Shown here: positions 1-5,182 of the stretch, one piece after another | Position numbering within the stretch: position 1 is the first letter of the stretch | How the letters are laid out: the number at the start of each line of letters is the position of its first letter | The notes under the pieces: model-generated | Databases searched by the model: none | The model's input: only the letters and a program-made list of their open reading frames with translations | What the model was told of the DNA's origin: nothing | Position numbers and translations under genes: made by a program | Assembly (NCBI GenBank): GCA_964550465.1 | Contig: CAZJZH010000021.1 | Coordinates: 1 to 15,748 of the forward strand | Length of the DNA: 15,748 nucleotides | DNA from: CAZJZH01 sp964550465 | Lineage (GTDB): Bacteria; Patescibacteriota; Patescibacteriia; JACRDY01 | Direction: 5' to 3'

Positions 1-18
1 ATCCTCGACTACTCCGAG

Positions 19-56
19 AAAATAACTTCTCGCTGCTACGCGAGGAGTTATTTTTG
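19..56. terminator. Bidirectional intrinsic terminator
   Basis: The arms 19-33 and 40-54 pair over about 15 bp with one G-T wobble, around a 6-nt loop. T-rich sequence follows on the plus strand and A-rich sequence precedes it. It probably closes a gene lying left of the window. Confidence 0.7.
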
Positions 57-91
57 TTTAGGGATAGAAAGGATTCGGCCCTGGTATATGC

Positions 92-118
92 AAAAATCCC
101 ACCTATGTGGGGTTTTTT
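92..118 (+). terminator. Intrinsic terminator
   Basis: The arms 92-102 and 107-117 form an 11-bp stem with one wobble pair and a CTAT loop, and the stem runs into six T residues. It lies just downstream of the 19-56 hairpin. I see no convincing gene between the two, so this may be a backup terminator or the end of a very short RNA. Confidence 0.65.
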
Positions 119-126
119 AGTTAGTA

Positions 127-155
127 TTGAAATATTTTCATTATTGTGCTAGGGT
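127..155 (+). promoter_or_regulatory. Promoter of the histidine phosphatase gene
   Basis: A -35 TTGAAA (127-132) is followed, after 17 bp, by TAGGGT (150-155) with an upstream TG (147-148), giving an extended -10. The same TG-N-TAGGGT form drives the minus-strand basic protein gene at 3989-4017. Confidence 0.5.
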
Positions 156-216
156 TATTCATTGCCGTTCTTTTGATAAGCGTGCGTCATATTCACATTA
201 CAGAAAGGAGTAGCGT

Positions 217-843
217 ATGACGACAGGTAAGCGAGTGCGGTTGATGCTGGTACCACATACCGAGACAACCTATAATCAGCGAGGGTTGTGGACTGGGCAG
301 CACGATGTTGATTTGACCAAGGCGGGTCAGGCAGCGGTGGAGCCGCTGGCGCAGCAGATTGCCGCGGTGCCGGGTATCGTGGCGGTGTATGGTTCGGACC
401 TACAGCGGGCCGTGGTGCTGGCAAGGCGTATTCAGCAGCTGACTGTTGTGCCGCTGGTCATCCACCCGAAGTTGCGGGAAATTCATATGGGTGAAAAGGC
501 GGGGATGAGTAAGGACCCCCAGGCTATCCCGGTATCGCAATTGCTGGAGGGGGATGCGCGGTATGATCATCGTCAGAATCCCCACTTCGACTTTTCCGAT
601 ATCCTTGGTGAAACCGCGGATGATTTTCTGAGGCGCTACGGCCCGGCTATTCAGGGAATCGCCAACCAGTACGGTGCCACTGAAGTAGCAGATGATGATT
701 TGCCCGTTGTGGTGTTGGTGGGGCATAGCGGTGCCTTTCGCCGCTTCTTTATCCAGGAGCACAAGCTGATCGATCAATTGCCGTCACAAGGTGATTGCGT
801 CATCGTCAATTGGCCGCCGCCGGCTTTGGCCGCTGCGGTCTAA
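217..843 (+). CDS. Histidine phosphatase superfamily protein with altered RHG motif
   Basis: This 208-residue protein has the phosphoglycerate-mutase-like histidine phosphatase layout. The phospho-accepting His is H14 in VPHTETTYN, with SDLQRA at 60-65 (R64), LREIHMGE at 86-93 (E88 as probable acid/base) and VGHSG at 168-172 with the second His, H170. Family members normally read RHG at the first motif. Here it is PHT, so the phosphate-binding Arg is Pro13 and the Gly is Thr15, although the following E-T and N are kept. Substrate and activity are therefore uncertain: small-molecule phosphatase, mutase or weakened enzyme. The ATG at 217 is set by a strong SD, AAAGGAG (204-210), six bases upstream. 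The gene is monocistronic between its own promoter and the 861-890 terminator. Confidence 0.85.
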   Translation: MTTGKRVRLMLVPHTETTYNQRGLWTGQHDVDLTKAGQAAVEPLAQQIAAVPGIVAVYGSDLQRAVVLARRIQQLTVVPLVIHPKLREIHMGEKAGMSKDPQAIPVSQLLEGDARYDHRQNPHFDFSDILGETADDFLRRYGPAIQGIANQYGATEVADDDLPVVVLVGHSGAFRRFFIQEHKLIDQLPSQGDCVIVNWPPPALAAAV

Positions 844-860
844 TCAAACATGCATATACA

Positions 861-890
861 AGCCCCGTTCGCCATAGCGAGCGGGGTTTT
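861..890 (+). terminator. Intrinsic terminator of the phosphatase gene
   Basis: The arms 861-872 and 877-888 form a GC-rich 12-bp stem with wobble pairs and a 4-nt loop, ending in TTTT. The last T and the next G also form the TG of the extended -10 promoter that follows. Confidence 0.85.
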
Positions 891-898
891 GCTATACT
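890..898 (+). promoter_or_regulatory. Extended -10 promoter of the tyrA remnant
   Basis: TG-C-TATACT (890-898) ends six bases before the ATG at 905, which predicts a transcript starting at or next to the start codon. It now drives only a broken fragment and perhaps the orphan gene behind it. The rnhA promoter at 15152-15160 has the same TGCTATACT. Confidence 0.6.
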
Positions 899-904
899 AG
901 CTAT

Positions 905-978
905 ATGACATCAATCCCGCCTACATTGACCATTATCGGCACTGGCCGCTTTGCCAGGTGTTAGCTAAATTGTTGAGT
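905..978 (+). pseudogene. Truncated, frameshifted 5' fragment of a tyrA-like gene
   Basis: This is a second copy of the start of the tyrA-like gene at 1388. Positions 921-955 match 1401-1435 with a single mismatch, 927-955 being identical, and both copies encode TLTIIGTGRFA, the Rossmann glycine loop. After that a net one-base loss shifts the frame and a TAG ends it after 19 codons. In the shifted frame the homology continues: V-L-A-K-L is encoded with several synonymous differences from the intact gene. Similarity stops around 978, where the orphan gene's region begins. The fragment keeps a good leaderless promoter, so it is probably the start of a former resident tyrA allele. Confidence 0.8.
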
Positions 979-1010
979 CTCTTGTGGGTGTGATATAGTG
1001 AAACTATAAG
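973..1010 (+). promoter_or_regulatory. Possible promoter of the orphan gene at 1031
   Basis: TTGAGT (973-978) precedes TATAGT (994-999) by 15 bp. An alternative -10, TATAAG, lies at 1005-1010. Either gives a short leader, but the spacing is poor and the assignment is tentative. Confidence 0.3.
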
Positions 1011-1030
1011 TAAGCTATTTGATTTTATTT

Positions 1031-1324
1031 ATGATGTTTAGACCAGAACAAGAGCTACGCCCTGTAGTTACTGCAGAAAATTTTAATTGGCGTGCATACT
1101 GCCAATCCCCAGAACAGCTATCCGAGAAAGGAGTAGAACTAATGGATCAGTTAGTTGAACTCTTGCGAGAAGATGATGAGCTGGCAGAGCCATTTTTTTC
1201 TGCATTTGAGGAATATAGAGCTCCATTAGTGATGTTAGTCAATTGGTTTCGTGGCGAACTCACGCCAGAAGAGCGTCAGAATTTGCTCAAGGAAATTGAA
1301 CAAGCAGGCAAGGCTCGACCATAG
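1031..1324 (+). CDS. Orphan small protein, function unknown
   Basis: I do not recognise this 97-residue protein. It is acidic and helix-prone, rich in Glu, Leu and Gln, with no signal peptide or clear membrane segment. One hydrophobic stretch (PLVMLVNWF, about residues 65-73) could be an amphipathic helix. ATG 1031 (or 1034) has no SD. The in-frame ATG at 1142 has an excellent one, AAAGGAG eight bases upstream, so a 60-residue product from 1142 is a real alternative. The gene is sandwiched between a broken tyrA start (905-978) and the intact tyrA-like gene (1388), so it probably arrived, or became trapped, with the rearrangement that duplicated that gene start. Confidence 0.6.
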   Translation: MMFRPEQELRPVVTAENFNWRAYCQSPEQLSEKGVELMDQLVELLREDDELAEPFFSAFEEYRAPLVMLVNWFRGELTPEERQNLLKEIEQAGKARP

Positions 1325-1366
1325 AAGTAACTATATTTAAGGTGATTCTCATAGTCTGGCGCGCTT

Positions 1367-1372
1367 GATAAT
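1367..1372 (+). promoter_or_regulatory. Probable -10 of the intact tyrA-like gene
   Basis: GATAAT lies 15 bases before ATG 1388, and no SD intervenes. The bases after it (AATAGTGTC, then TCATCCT) also follow the corA -10 at 4237-4242. No good -35 is visible. Confidence 0.4.
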
Positions 1373-1387
1373 AGTGTCTCATCCTTT

Positions 1388-2155
1388 ATGGCATCACCGA
1401 CTACACTGACCATTATCGGCACTGGCCGCTTTGCCGGCGTACTGGCTAAGCTGTTTGGCCCTGATTTTACTGTTCAGGCATGGGGGCGCGATACTGATGC
1501 GACCCATGCATTTGCTCAAACCTATAACATCACTGCTGCTACCGATTTGGCGACTGCTTATACCAGTCAGACCATTGTCTATGCTGTGCCCATTTCTGCC
1601 TTTGCGGCAGTATTAGAAGCGCACAAAGAGTATATTCGCCCGGGCCAAGTATTGGTTGATACCTTGTCAGTCAAAGTCTACCCAGCTCAGGTGATGCAGC
1701 AGGTGTTAGCGGGCATGGCCGTAGAGATACTATTAACCCATCCACTGTTCGGACCAGACAGCGTGGGTATGAACGGCGGCTTTGCTGATTTACCGCTGAT
1801 GATTGACCAGTGCACGGCCAGTCAGCAGACCTACCAGTGGTGGCTGAACTACTTTGCTCGTAAACAGCTAGAGGTGCTACCAATGACGGCTGATGAACAT
1901 GATCGCCTAGCGGCCAAGAGCCAGAGCCTGACCCATTTTGTTGGTAGACTACTGGATAAGATCAATATGCAACCTACGCCCATTGACACAGTCGGTGCTA
2001 AGAAGTTATTAGACGTTAAGCAGCAAACTTGTAACGACACCTGGCAACTGTTTGTTGATTTGGAGACTAAGAATCCATACACCAAGGCGATGATGGAGGA
2101 ATTTCGCCAGGCTTATGAGGATGTAGTAGCTAGGCTGGAACAAGAGCAGACATAG
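1388..2155 (+). CDS. Prephenate/arogenate dehydrogenase-like (TyrA family) protein
   Basis: This 255-residue protein looks like a TyrA-family oxidoreductase of tyrosine synthesis (NAD(P)-dependent oxidative decarboxylation of prephenate or arogenate). The N-terminal Rossmann loop is IIGTGRFAG (9-17). LLTHPLFGPDS (115-125) matches the THPxFGP motif carrying the active-site His, and HDRLAAKSQSLTHFVGRLL (171-189) matches the helical dimerisation domain with its conserved His. No ACT domain or chorismate mutase is fused. No other aromatic-synthesis gene is nearby, so the role may be salvage or an isolated step, and the exact substrate cannot be read from sequence. There is no SD. A partial older copy of its start lies 480 bases upstream. 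Confidence 0.8.
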   Translation: MASPTTLTIIGTGRFAGVLAKLFGPDFTVQAWGRDTDATHAFAQTYNITAATDLATAYTSQTIVYAVPISAFAAVLEAHKEYIRPGQVLVDTLSVKVYPAQVMQQVLAGMAVEILLTHPLFGPDSVGMNGGFADLPLMIDQCTASQQTYQWWLNYFARKQLEVLPMTADEHDRLAAKSQSLTHFVGRLLDKINMQPTPIDTVGAKKLLDVKQQTCNDTWQLFVDLETKNPYTKAMMEEFRQAYEDVVARLEQEQT

Positions 2156-2171
2156 CCTTTTTCGGCACAGC

Positions 2172-2194
2172 TGCTATACTACCCAGGCATAATT
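2172..2194 (+). promoter_or_regulatory. Promoter region of the thioredoxin-reductase-like gene
   Basis: An extended -10 TG-C-TATACT (2172-2180) and a second candidate, CATAAT (2189-2194), lie 29 and 15 bases before ATG 2210. No SD and no convincing -35 are visible, so the leader is short and the start is SD-independent. Confidence 0.5.
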
Positions 2195-2209
2195 TCTCAT
2201 ATATTTCCT

Positions 2210-3142
2210 ATGTCACAGTCAGAAAATCATTATCCGGTCATCATTATTGGTGGCGGGCCAGCTGCTCTAACCGCCGCGGTCTACAATGCTCGGGCCCAAC
2301 TGAGCCCGCTGGTGTTACTGGGCAGTGAGCCGGGTGGGCAGCTGATGCTGACCTCACTGGTAGAGAACTGGCCGGGGAATAAAGACGGCATTCTTGGCCC
2401 GGAGTTGATGGGCCAGATGATGGAACAGGCCAAGAAGTTTGGTGCCAAGGTGGAATTTGCCAAAGCTACAGCGGTTGATTTTTCTGCTAAGCCATTTACT
2501 ATCACAGCTGGTGAAAAAAACTACACCGCCGATGCAGTTATTATTTCGACCGGTGCGGCCGCTAAATTTTTAGGTTTAGAAAATGAAATGCGCTTGGTGG
2601 GTAAGGGTGTGTCTACCTGTGCTAACTGTGACGCCGCATTTTTCAAAGACAAGGTCACCGGCGTGGTTGGCGGGGGAGACGCGGCCTGTGAAGACGCGCT
2701 GGCGTTAACGAAATTCTCACCAGCAGTGCACATGTTTATCCGTGGTGATAAGTTTAAGGCTAGTCAGATTATGGAGGACCGGGTACGGCAGCACAAAAAA
2801 ATCACTATTCACTTTAATACAGAGGTGGTTGATGTCTTGGGGGAGGAAGAGGTAACTGGCGTGCGACTGATCAATAATCAGACCAAAGCAGAGCAGGACA
2901 TGGAGTTAAGCGGGTTGTTTGTGGCGATTGGTCACAAGCCGGCCACAGAGGTGTTTGCTGATCAGATCGAGTTGGATAACGGATATGTTAAACAGTTTGA
3001 GCATCAGAAAACGTCAGTCGATGGTGTCTTTGTGGCTGGTGATGTGGCTGATTGGCGCTACCGCCAGGCTATTACCGCTGCCGGCGATGGCTGTAAAGCG
3101 GCCTTGGAGGTGGAGTGGTATTTGGAGGGGAAGAAGCAATAA
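2210..3142 (+). CDS. trxB: Thioredoxin reductase-like flavoprotein disulfide reductase
   Basis: This 310-residue protein has the low-molecular-weight thioredoxin reductase architecture. An FAD loop GGGPAAL (14-20) comes first, then the redox pair C137-A-N-C140-D, a second dinucleotide loop GGGDAACEDA (154-163) and the C-terminal FAD motif VFVAGDVAD (273-281). It would pass electrons to thioredoxin or a similar carrier in the cytoplasm. Two departures stand out. The redox motif is CANCDA rather than CATCDG. The NADPH 2'-phosphate site, usually HRRxxFRAS, reads IRGDKFKAS (177-185), so preference for NADPH is doubtful. The start is ATG without an SD. The stop codon lies in the left arm of the palindrome at 3140-3210. 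Confidence 0.85.
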   Translation: MSQSENHYPVIIIGGGPAALTAAVYNARAQLSPLVLLGSEPGGQLMLTSLVENWPGNKDGILGPELMGQMMEQAKKFGAKVEFAKATAVDFSAKPFTITAGEKNYTADAVIISTGAAAKFLGLENEMRLVGKGVSTCANCDAAFFKDKVTGVVGGGDAACEDALALTKFSPAVHMFIRGDKFKASQIMEDRVRQHKKITIHFNTEVVDVLGEEEVTGVRLINNQTKAEQDMELSGLFVAIGHKPATEVFADQIELDNGYVKQFEHQKTSVDGVFVAGDVADWRYRQAITAAGDGCKAALEVEWYLEGKKQ

Positions 3143-3210
3143 TTATTAATTAACCCGCCTTCTCCCGCTTCGCGGGATTCGGCGAGGCAAGTAATGCATA
3201 TTAATAATTA
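3140..3210. repeat. 71-bp palindromic element overlapping the trxB stop codon
   Basis: The outer arms TAATTATTAAT (3140-3150) and ATTAATAATTA (3200-3210) are perfect 11-bp inverted repeats. Inside lie GCCT/AGGC (3157-3160, 3185-3188) and TCCCGC-TTC-GCGGGA (3163-3177). AT-rich outer arms around a GC-rich inner hairpin give a REP-like appearance. It carries no T-tract of its own; a separate terminator follows. Confidence 0.65.
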
Positions 3211-3229
3211 GCAACTAGGGGTAAAACAT

Positions 3230-3257
3230 AAAAGGACTCTCGCTAGAGAGTTCTTTT
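3230..3257 (+). terminator. Intrinsic terminator of trxB
   Basis: The arms 3230-3241 and 3246-3257 pair over 12 bp with one wobble and a GCTA loop. The 3' arm ends TTCTTTT. Confidence 0.75.
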
Positions 3258-3293
3258 GTATTATTTAAAAAGACATACTCCTTCACACTACCT

Positions 3294-3322
3294 TTGACAG
3301 CAGAGCTTATCTTCGTTACTTT
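3294..3322 (+). promoter_or_regulatory. Possible promoter reading into the repeat region
   Basis: A perfect -35 TTGACA (3294-3299) is followed after 17 bp by TACTTT (3317-3322), a weak -10. If real, it would transcribe the structured non-coding stretch that follows. The -10 lies inside the 3315-3338 palindrome, so chance is possible. Confidence 0.25.
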
Positions 3323-3338
3323 TGGGGCCAAAAGTAAC
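3315..3338. repeat. Perfect 24-bp palindrome
   Basis: The arms GTTACTTTTGG (3315-3325) and CCAAAAGTAAC (3328-3338) are exact inverted repeats around GG. The right half is the same core, CCAAAAGTAAC, that recurs in the tandem units at 3583-3698. Confidence 0.75.
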
Positions 3339-3346
3339 CAAAAGCC

Positions 3347-3482
3347 CTGGGGGAAACATATCCGCCGATGGGCTATTCACCTTCTCCCCTCTAAACCCAG
3401 CCCACCGCCCGGCCGCCGCTCTGCTGATCGCCCGCGACGCTTCCCACCCAGCGGTGGGCTTCGGGCGGGATGTTTCCCCCAG
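3347..3482. repeat. Large nested inverted repeat, non-coding
   Basis: The outer arms CTGGGGGAAACAT (3347-3359) and ATGTTTCCCCCAG (3470-3482) are perfect inverted repeats. The inner arms GCCCACCGC (3400-3408) and GCGGTGGGC (3451-3459) are also perfect, and the interior is very GC-rich. A transcript would fold into a long hairpin of about 136 nt. Open frames here are short, overlap each other on both strands and have no SD, so I call the stretch non-coding. With the flanking palindromes it looks like one composite repetitive element or structured RNA. Confidence 0.65.
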
Positions 3483-3571
3483 ACCCCAGAGCACTGTGAA
3501 GCAGAGTTACTTTTATAGCTTTAAGAGAGTATAGGTGAAATCATATGGGGTTCGGGGCCCGGCAGTTTTGG

Positions 3572-3698
3572 CCACTTTTGCTGTCAAAAGTGGCGAAAGA
3601 AAAGCCTTGGCATCAAAAAGTAACGTAAGAAAAACCTTTGGTGCGGAAGTGGTGAAAGGAGAAAGCTCTGGCACCAAAAGTAACATAAGAATTAGCAC
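3572..3698. repeat. Hairpin plus imperfect tandem repeats of about 28-31 nt
   Basis: It opens with a perfect hairpin, CCACTTTTG (3572-3580) / CAAAAGTGG (3585-3593). Four diverged units follow at about 3583-3610, 3611-3641, 3642-3671 and 3672-3698. Each has an AAAAGTAAC- or AAGTGG-type core followed by an A-rich GAAAGAAAA-like stretch, and the first three end in CTTGG, CTTTGG or CTCTGG. A further copy of the unit sits at 3328-3350 beside the 24-bp palindrome. The pattern is visible by eye; exact boundaries are approximate. Confidence 0.55.
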
Positions 3699-3731
3699 GC
3701 TTTGAGCGCCTTGTTTCTTTGTAGGAGTTAG

Positions 3732-3956
3732 TTAGCAGTCAAGTACATCAGAGATTAAAAAAAACCGCTCTTGATATTGTTTGGTGAGCGGTTTTTTGTG
3801 TTTTTGGCGCCGGCTGTATTTGCTGGGGCCGTGGATTTTGCGAGCGGGCGGCATCGCTTTACGCACCGAGCGATGGACGGCCATCATGTCGATGACCAAG
3901 GGGTCATCCGCCTTCTTGACCACAACCGGCTGGGCCGGCTTCTTCTTTTTGCCCAT
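3732..3956 (-). CDS. Small basic protein with an internal terminator in its reading frame
   Basis: The predicted product has 74 residues, with 19 Lys/Arg and 6 Asp/Glu. It has a lysine run at 3-6, the segment DDPLVIDMM (17-25), a basic centre with KIHGPSKYSRRQKHKK (40-55) and a hydrophobic end RFFLISDVLDC (64-74). The start is the ATG whose A is at 3956, preceded by a consensus SD, AGGAGGTG, and a strong promoter, so the start is well supported. Up to about codon 50 it prefers G- and C-ending codons, more so than most neighbours. The terminator hairpin 3757-3797 lies over codons 54-67, ahead of the stop at 3732-3734, so a terminated transcript would have no stop codon. E. coli arfA, a 72-residue basic ribosome-rescue factor, is built the same way. 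Similarity of design is seen; homology is not shown. It could instead be a nucleic-acid-binding orphan. Confidence 0.65.
   Translation of the reverse strand: MGKKKKPAQPVVVKKADDPLVIDMMAVHRSVRKAMPPARKIHGPSKYSRRQKHKKPLTKQYQERFFLISDVLDC
3757..3797. terminator. Bidirectional intrinsic terminator inside the minus-strand gene
   Basis: The arms 3759-3770 and 3786-3797 pair over 12 bp (CCGCTC/GAGCGG plus an A/T extension) around a 15-nt loop. On the minus strand the stem ends in eight U. On the plus strand it ends in six T. It is the only good terminator for the minus-strand gene, and it lies about 25 bases before that gene's stop codon. Confidence 0.75.
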
Positions 3957-3988
3957 GGGACACCTCCTATGGTTGAAAGGGCATTCTG

Positions 3989-4017
3989 ACCCTACCAAGT
4001 TTTCCCTTAATTGTCAA
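3989..4017 (-). promoter_or_regulatory. Strong promoter of the small basic protein gene
   Basis: On the minus strand a perfect TTGACA (4017 to 4012) is followed, exactly 17 bp on, by TAGGGT (3994 to 3989) preceded by TG-G. The leader is about 25 nt and holds the consensus SD. Confidence 0.7.
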
Positions 4018-4069
4018 TATGTAGTACAATTATACACACAACCATATTAGTAATTGGTAGTCACTCTCC

Positions 4070-4198
4070 ATGAACCGTATCGTTATCCTTATCATCGTCA
4101 GCGTTGGTGTCCTCGGCTTCATTCTCTGGCACACTGGTTTTTTTGCGGCCATCTCAGTTGCACCGCGACAAAACCCGATTGAACAAATGGAGCAGTAA
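4070..4198 (+). CDS. Small single-span membrane protein, function unknown
   Basis: This 42-residue peptide begins MNRIVILIIVSVG. Residues 4-20 form one strongly hydrophobic helix, followed by a short tail with APRQNPIEQMEQ at its end. There is no SD, and a poor -10-like TG-G-TAGTCA (4055-4063) ends six bases before the ATG, in the same leaderless geometry as neighbouring genes. It reads divergently from the basic protein gene, in front of corA. I do not recognise a family. A similar tiny membrane peptide lies before recJ. Confidence 0.55.
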   Translation: MNRIVILIIVSVGVLGFILWHTGFFAAISVAPRQNPIEQMEQ

Positions 4199-4233
4199 CG
4201 CGCCATCATTTTATAGTCAGCTGGTCAACAACG

Positions 4234-4242
4234 TGGTACAAT
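4234..4242 (+). promoter_or_regulatory. Extended -10 promoter of corA
   Basis: TG-G-TACAAT (4234-4242) ends 23 bases before ATG 4266. No good -35 and no SD are visible, so the transcript would have a short leader. Confidence 0.5.
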
Positions 4243-4265
4243 AGTGTCATCTAATCATCCTCACT

Positions 4266-5180
4266 ATGTCAATTTTAGAAAACGCCGGTAAAAAATATCG
4301 CTGGGTTCACGTCAACAGCGTTGACGAAACCGTTGACGATTACCTGCGGGAAAATTTTAAATTTCACCCCTTGGATATCGAAGACGTCATGTCTGAACGA
4401 CAGCGACCCAAGCTGGACGTCTACAAGTATTACTGTTTCGTTGTCTGCGTCTTTCCGTATTATGACAAGCGGTACAAGCAGGTGCGAGGTCGTGAGGTAG
4501 ATATTTTCTTATCTGGTGATGTGTTGATCACGGTAGCTAAAAAGCCGTTCCCGACCTTAACCAGTTTGTTTGATAAGGTGTCACAGAGCGCTAAGCTGCA
4601 AAAAATGTGGCTGGATCGAGGACCAGACTTTTTACTCTATAAAATTCTTCAGACGCTCTACCGTGAATCAAATGCCGTGGTGGAAACGCTGGGCAACAGC
4701 ATTGCCTCAGTTGAGGATGATGTCTATAGTCATGAGCTGCGTGATGTGGCCCATGACTTGGCCAGCTTACGGCGTAGCGTCTTGGGTTTCCGCCGCTTGA
4801 TTGACCCGCAGCGAGTGACTATCAATAACCTGGTTCATTTGAACCGCGACTTTATCAGCACCGGCATGATTGATTACTTTGATGACATTCATGATGAAAT
4901 CGAGAAGATGTGGGTGGTCAGTGATAACTTCAAAGACACTATTGATGGCCTGCACCTGACCAACGAGTCGTTGATTAACCAACACACCAACAAGACCATT
5001 AAGCTGTTGACGGTTATCTCAGTATCATTCATGCCACTGACGTTATTGGCGGGGGTGTATGGTATGAATATCACACTGCCATTTCAGCAGCAGCCAAACA
5101 TTATTTGGTTTGGATTTGGGGTGTTGCTGCTAGGCATCATCATAGCGATTGCCGTTATCTCTCGTAAAAGCAAAGTCTAA
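4266..5180 (+). CDS. corA: CorA-type divalent metal transporter
   Basis: This 304-residue protein has the CorA layout: a large cytoplasmic N-terminal alpha/beta and coiled-coil domain, then two C-terminal membrane helices (about 247-265 and 279-298). The diagnostic YGMN selectivity motif (G266-M267-N268) closes the first helix, followed by a short periplasmic loop and a basic cytoplasmic end RKSKV. CorA pentamers carry Mg2+ (in some members Co2+ or Ni2+) into the cell. The PfkB-family kinase gene starts 2 nt downstream, so the two are surely co-transcribed. The start ATG has no SD. Confidence 0.92.
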   Translation: MSILENAGKKYRWVHVNSVDETVDDYLRENFKFHPLDIEDVMSERQRPKLDVYKYYCFVVCVFPYYDKRYKQVRGREVDIFLSGDVLITVAKKPFPTLTSLFDKVSQSAKLQKMWLDRGPDFLLYKILQTLYRESNAVVETLGNSIASVEDDVYSHELRDVAHDLASLRRSVLGFRRLIDPQRVTINNLVHLNRDFISTGMIDYFDDIHDEIEKMWVVSDNFKDTIDGLHLTNESLINQHTNKTIKLLTVISVSFMPLTLLAGVYGMNITLPFQQQPNIIWFGFGVLLLGIIIAIAVISRKSKV

Positions 5181-5182
5181 CT

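Noticed and set aside
54..92. Small RNA between the two left-edge terminators
   Set aside because: There are only about 38 bases, with no clear promoter and no structure of its own.
400..777. Long minus-strand open frame opposite the histidine phosphatase gene
   Set aside because: It has no SD or promoter and lies antisense to a gene with clear family motifs, so it is a shadow frame.
1019..1030. TTG 1019 as the orphan gene start
   Set aside because: It has no SD and would place the start very close to the candidate -10. ATG 1031, 1034 or 1142 are better.
3288..3534. Overlapping open frames of about 70 codons on both strands of the repeat region
   Set aside because: They cover perfect inverted repeats, overlap one another and lack SDs. 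The structure of the DNA explains them better than coding.
3583..3698. CRISPR array
   Set aside because: The units are imperfect and adjacent without unique spacers, and no cas genes are nearby.
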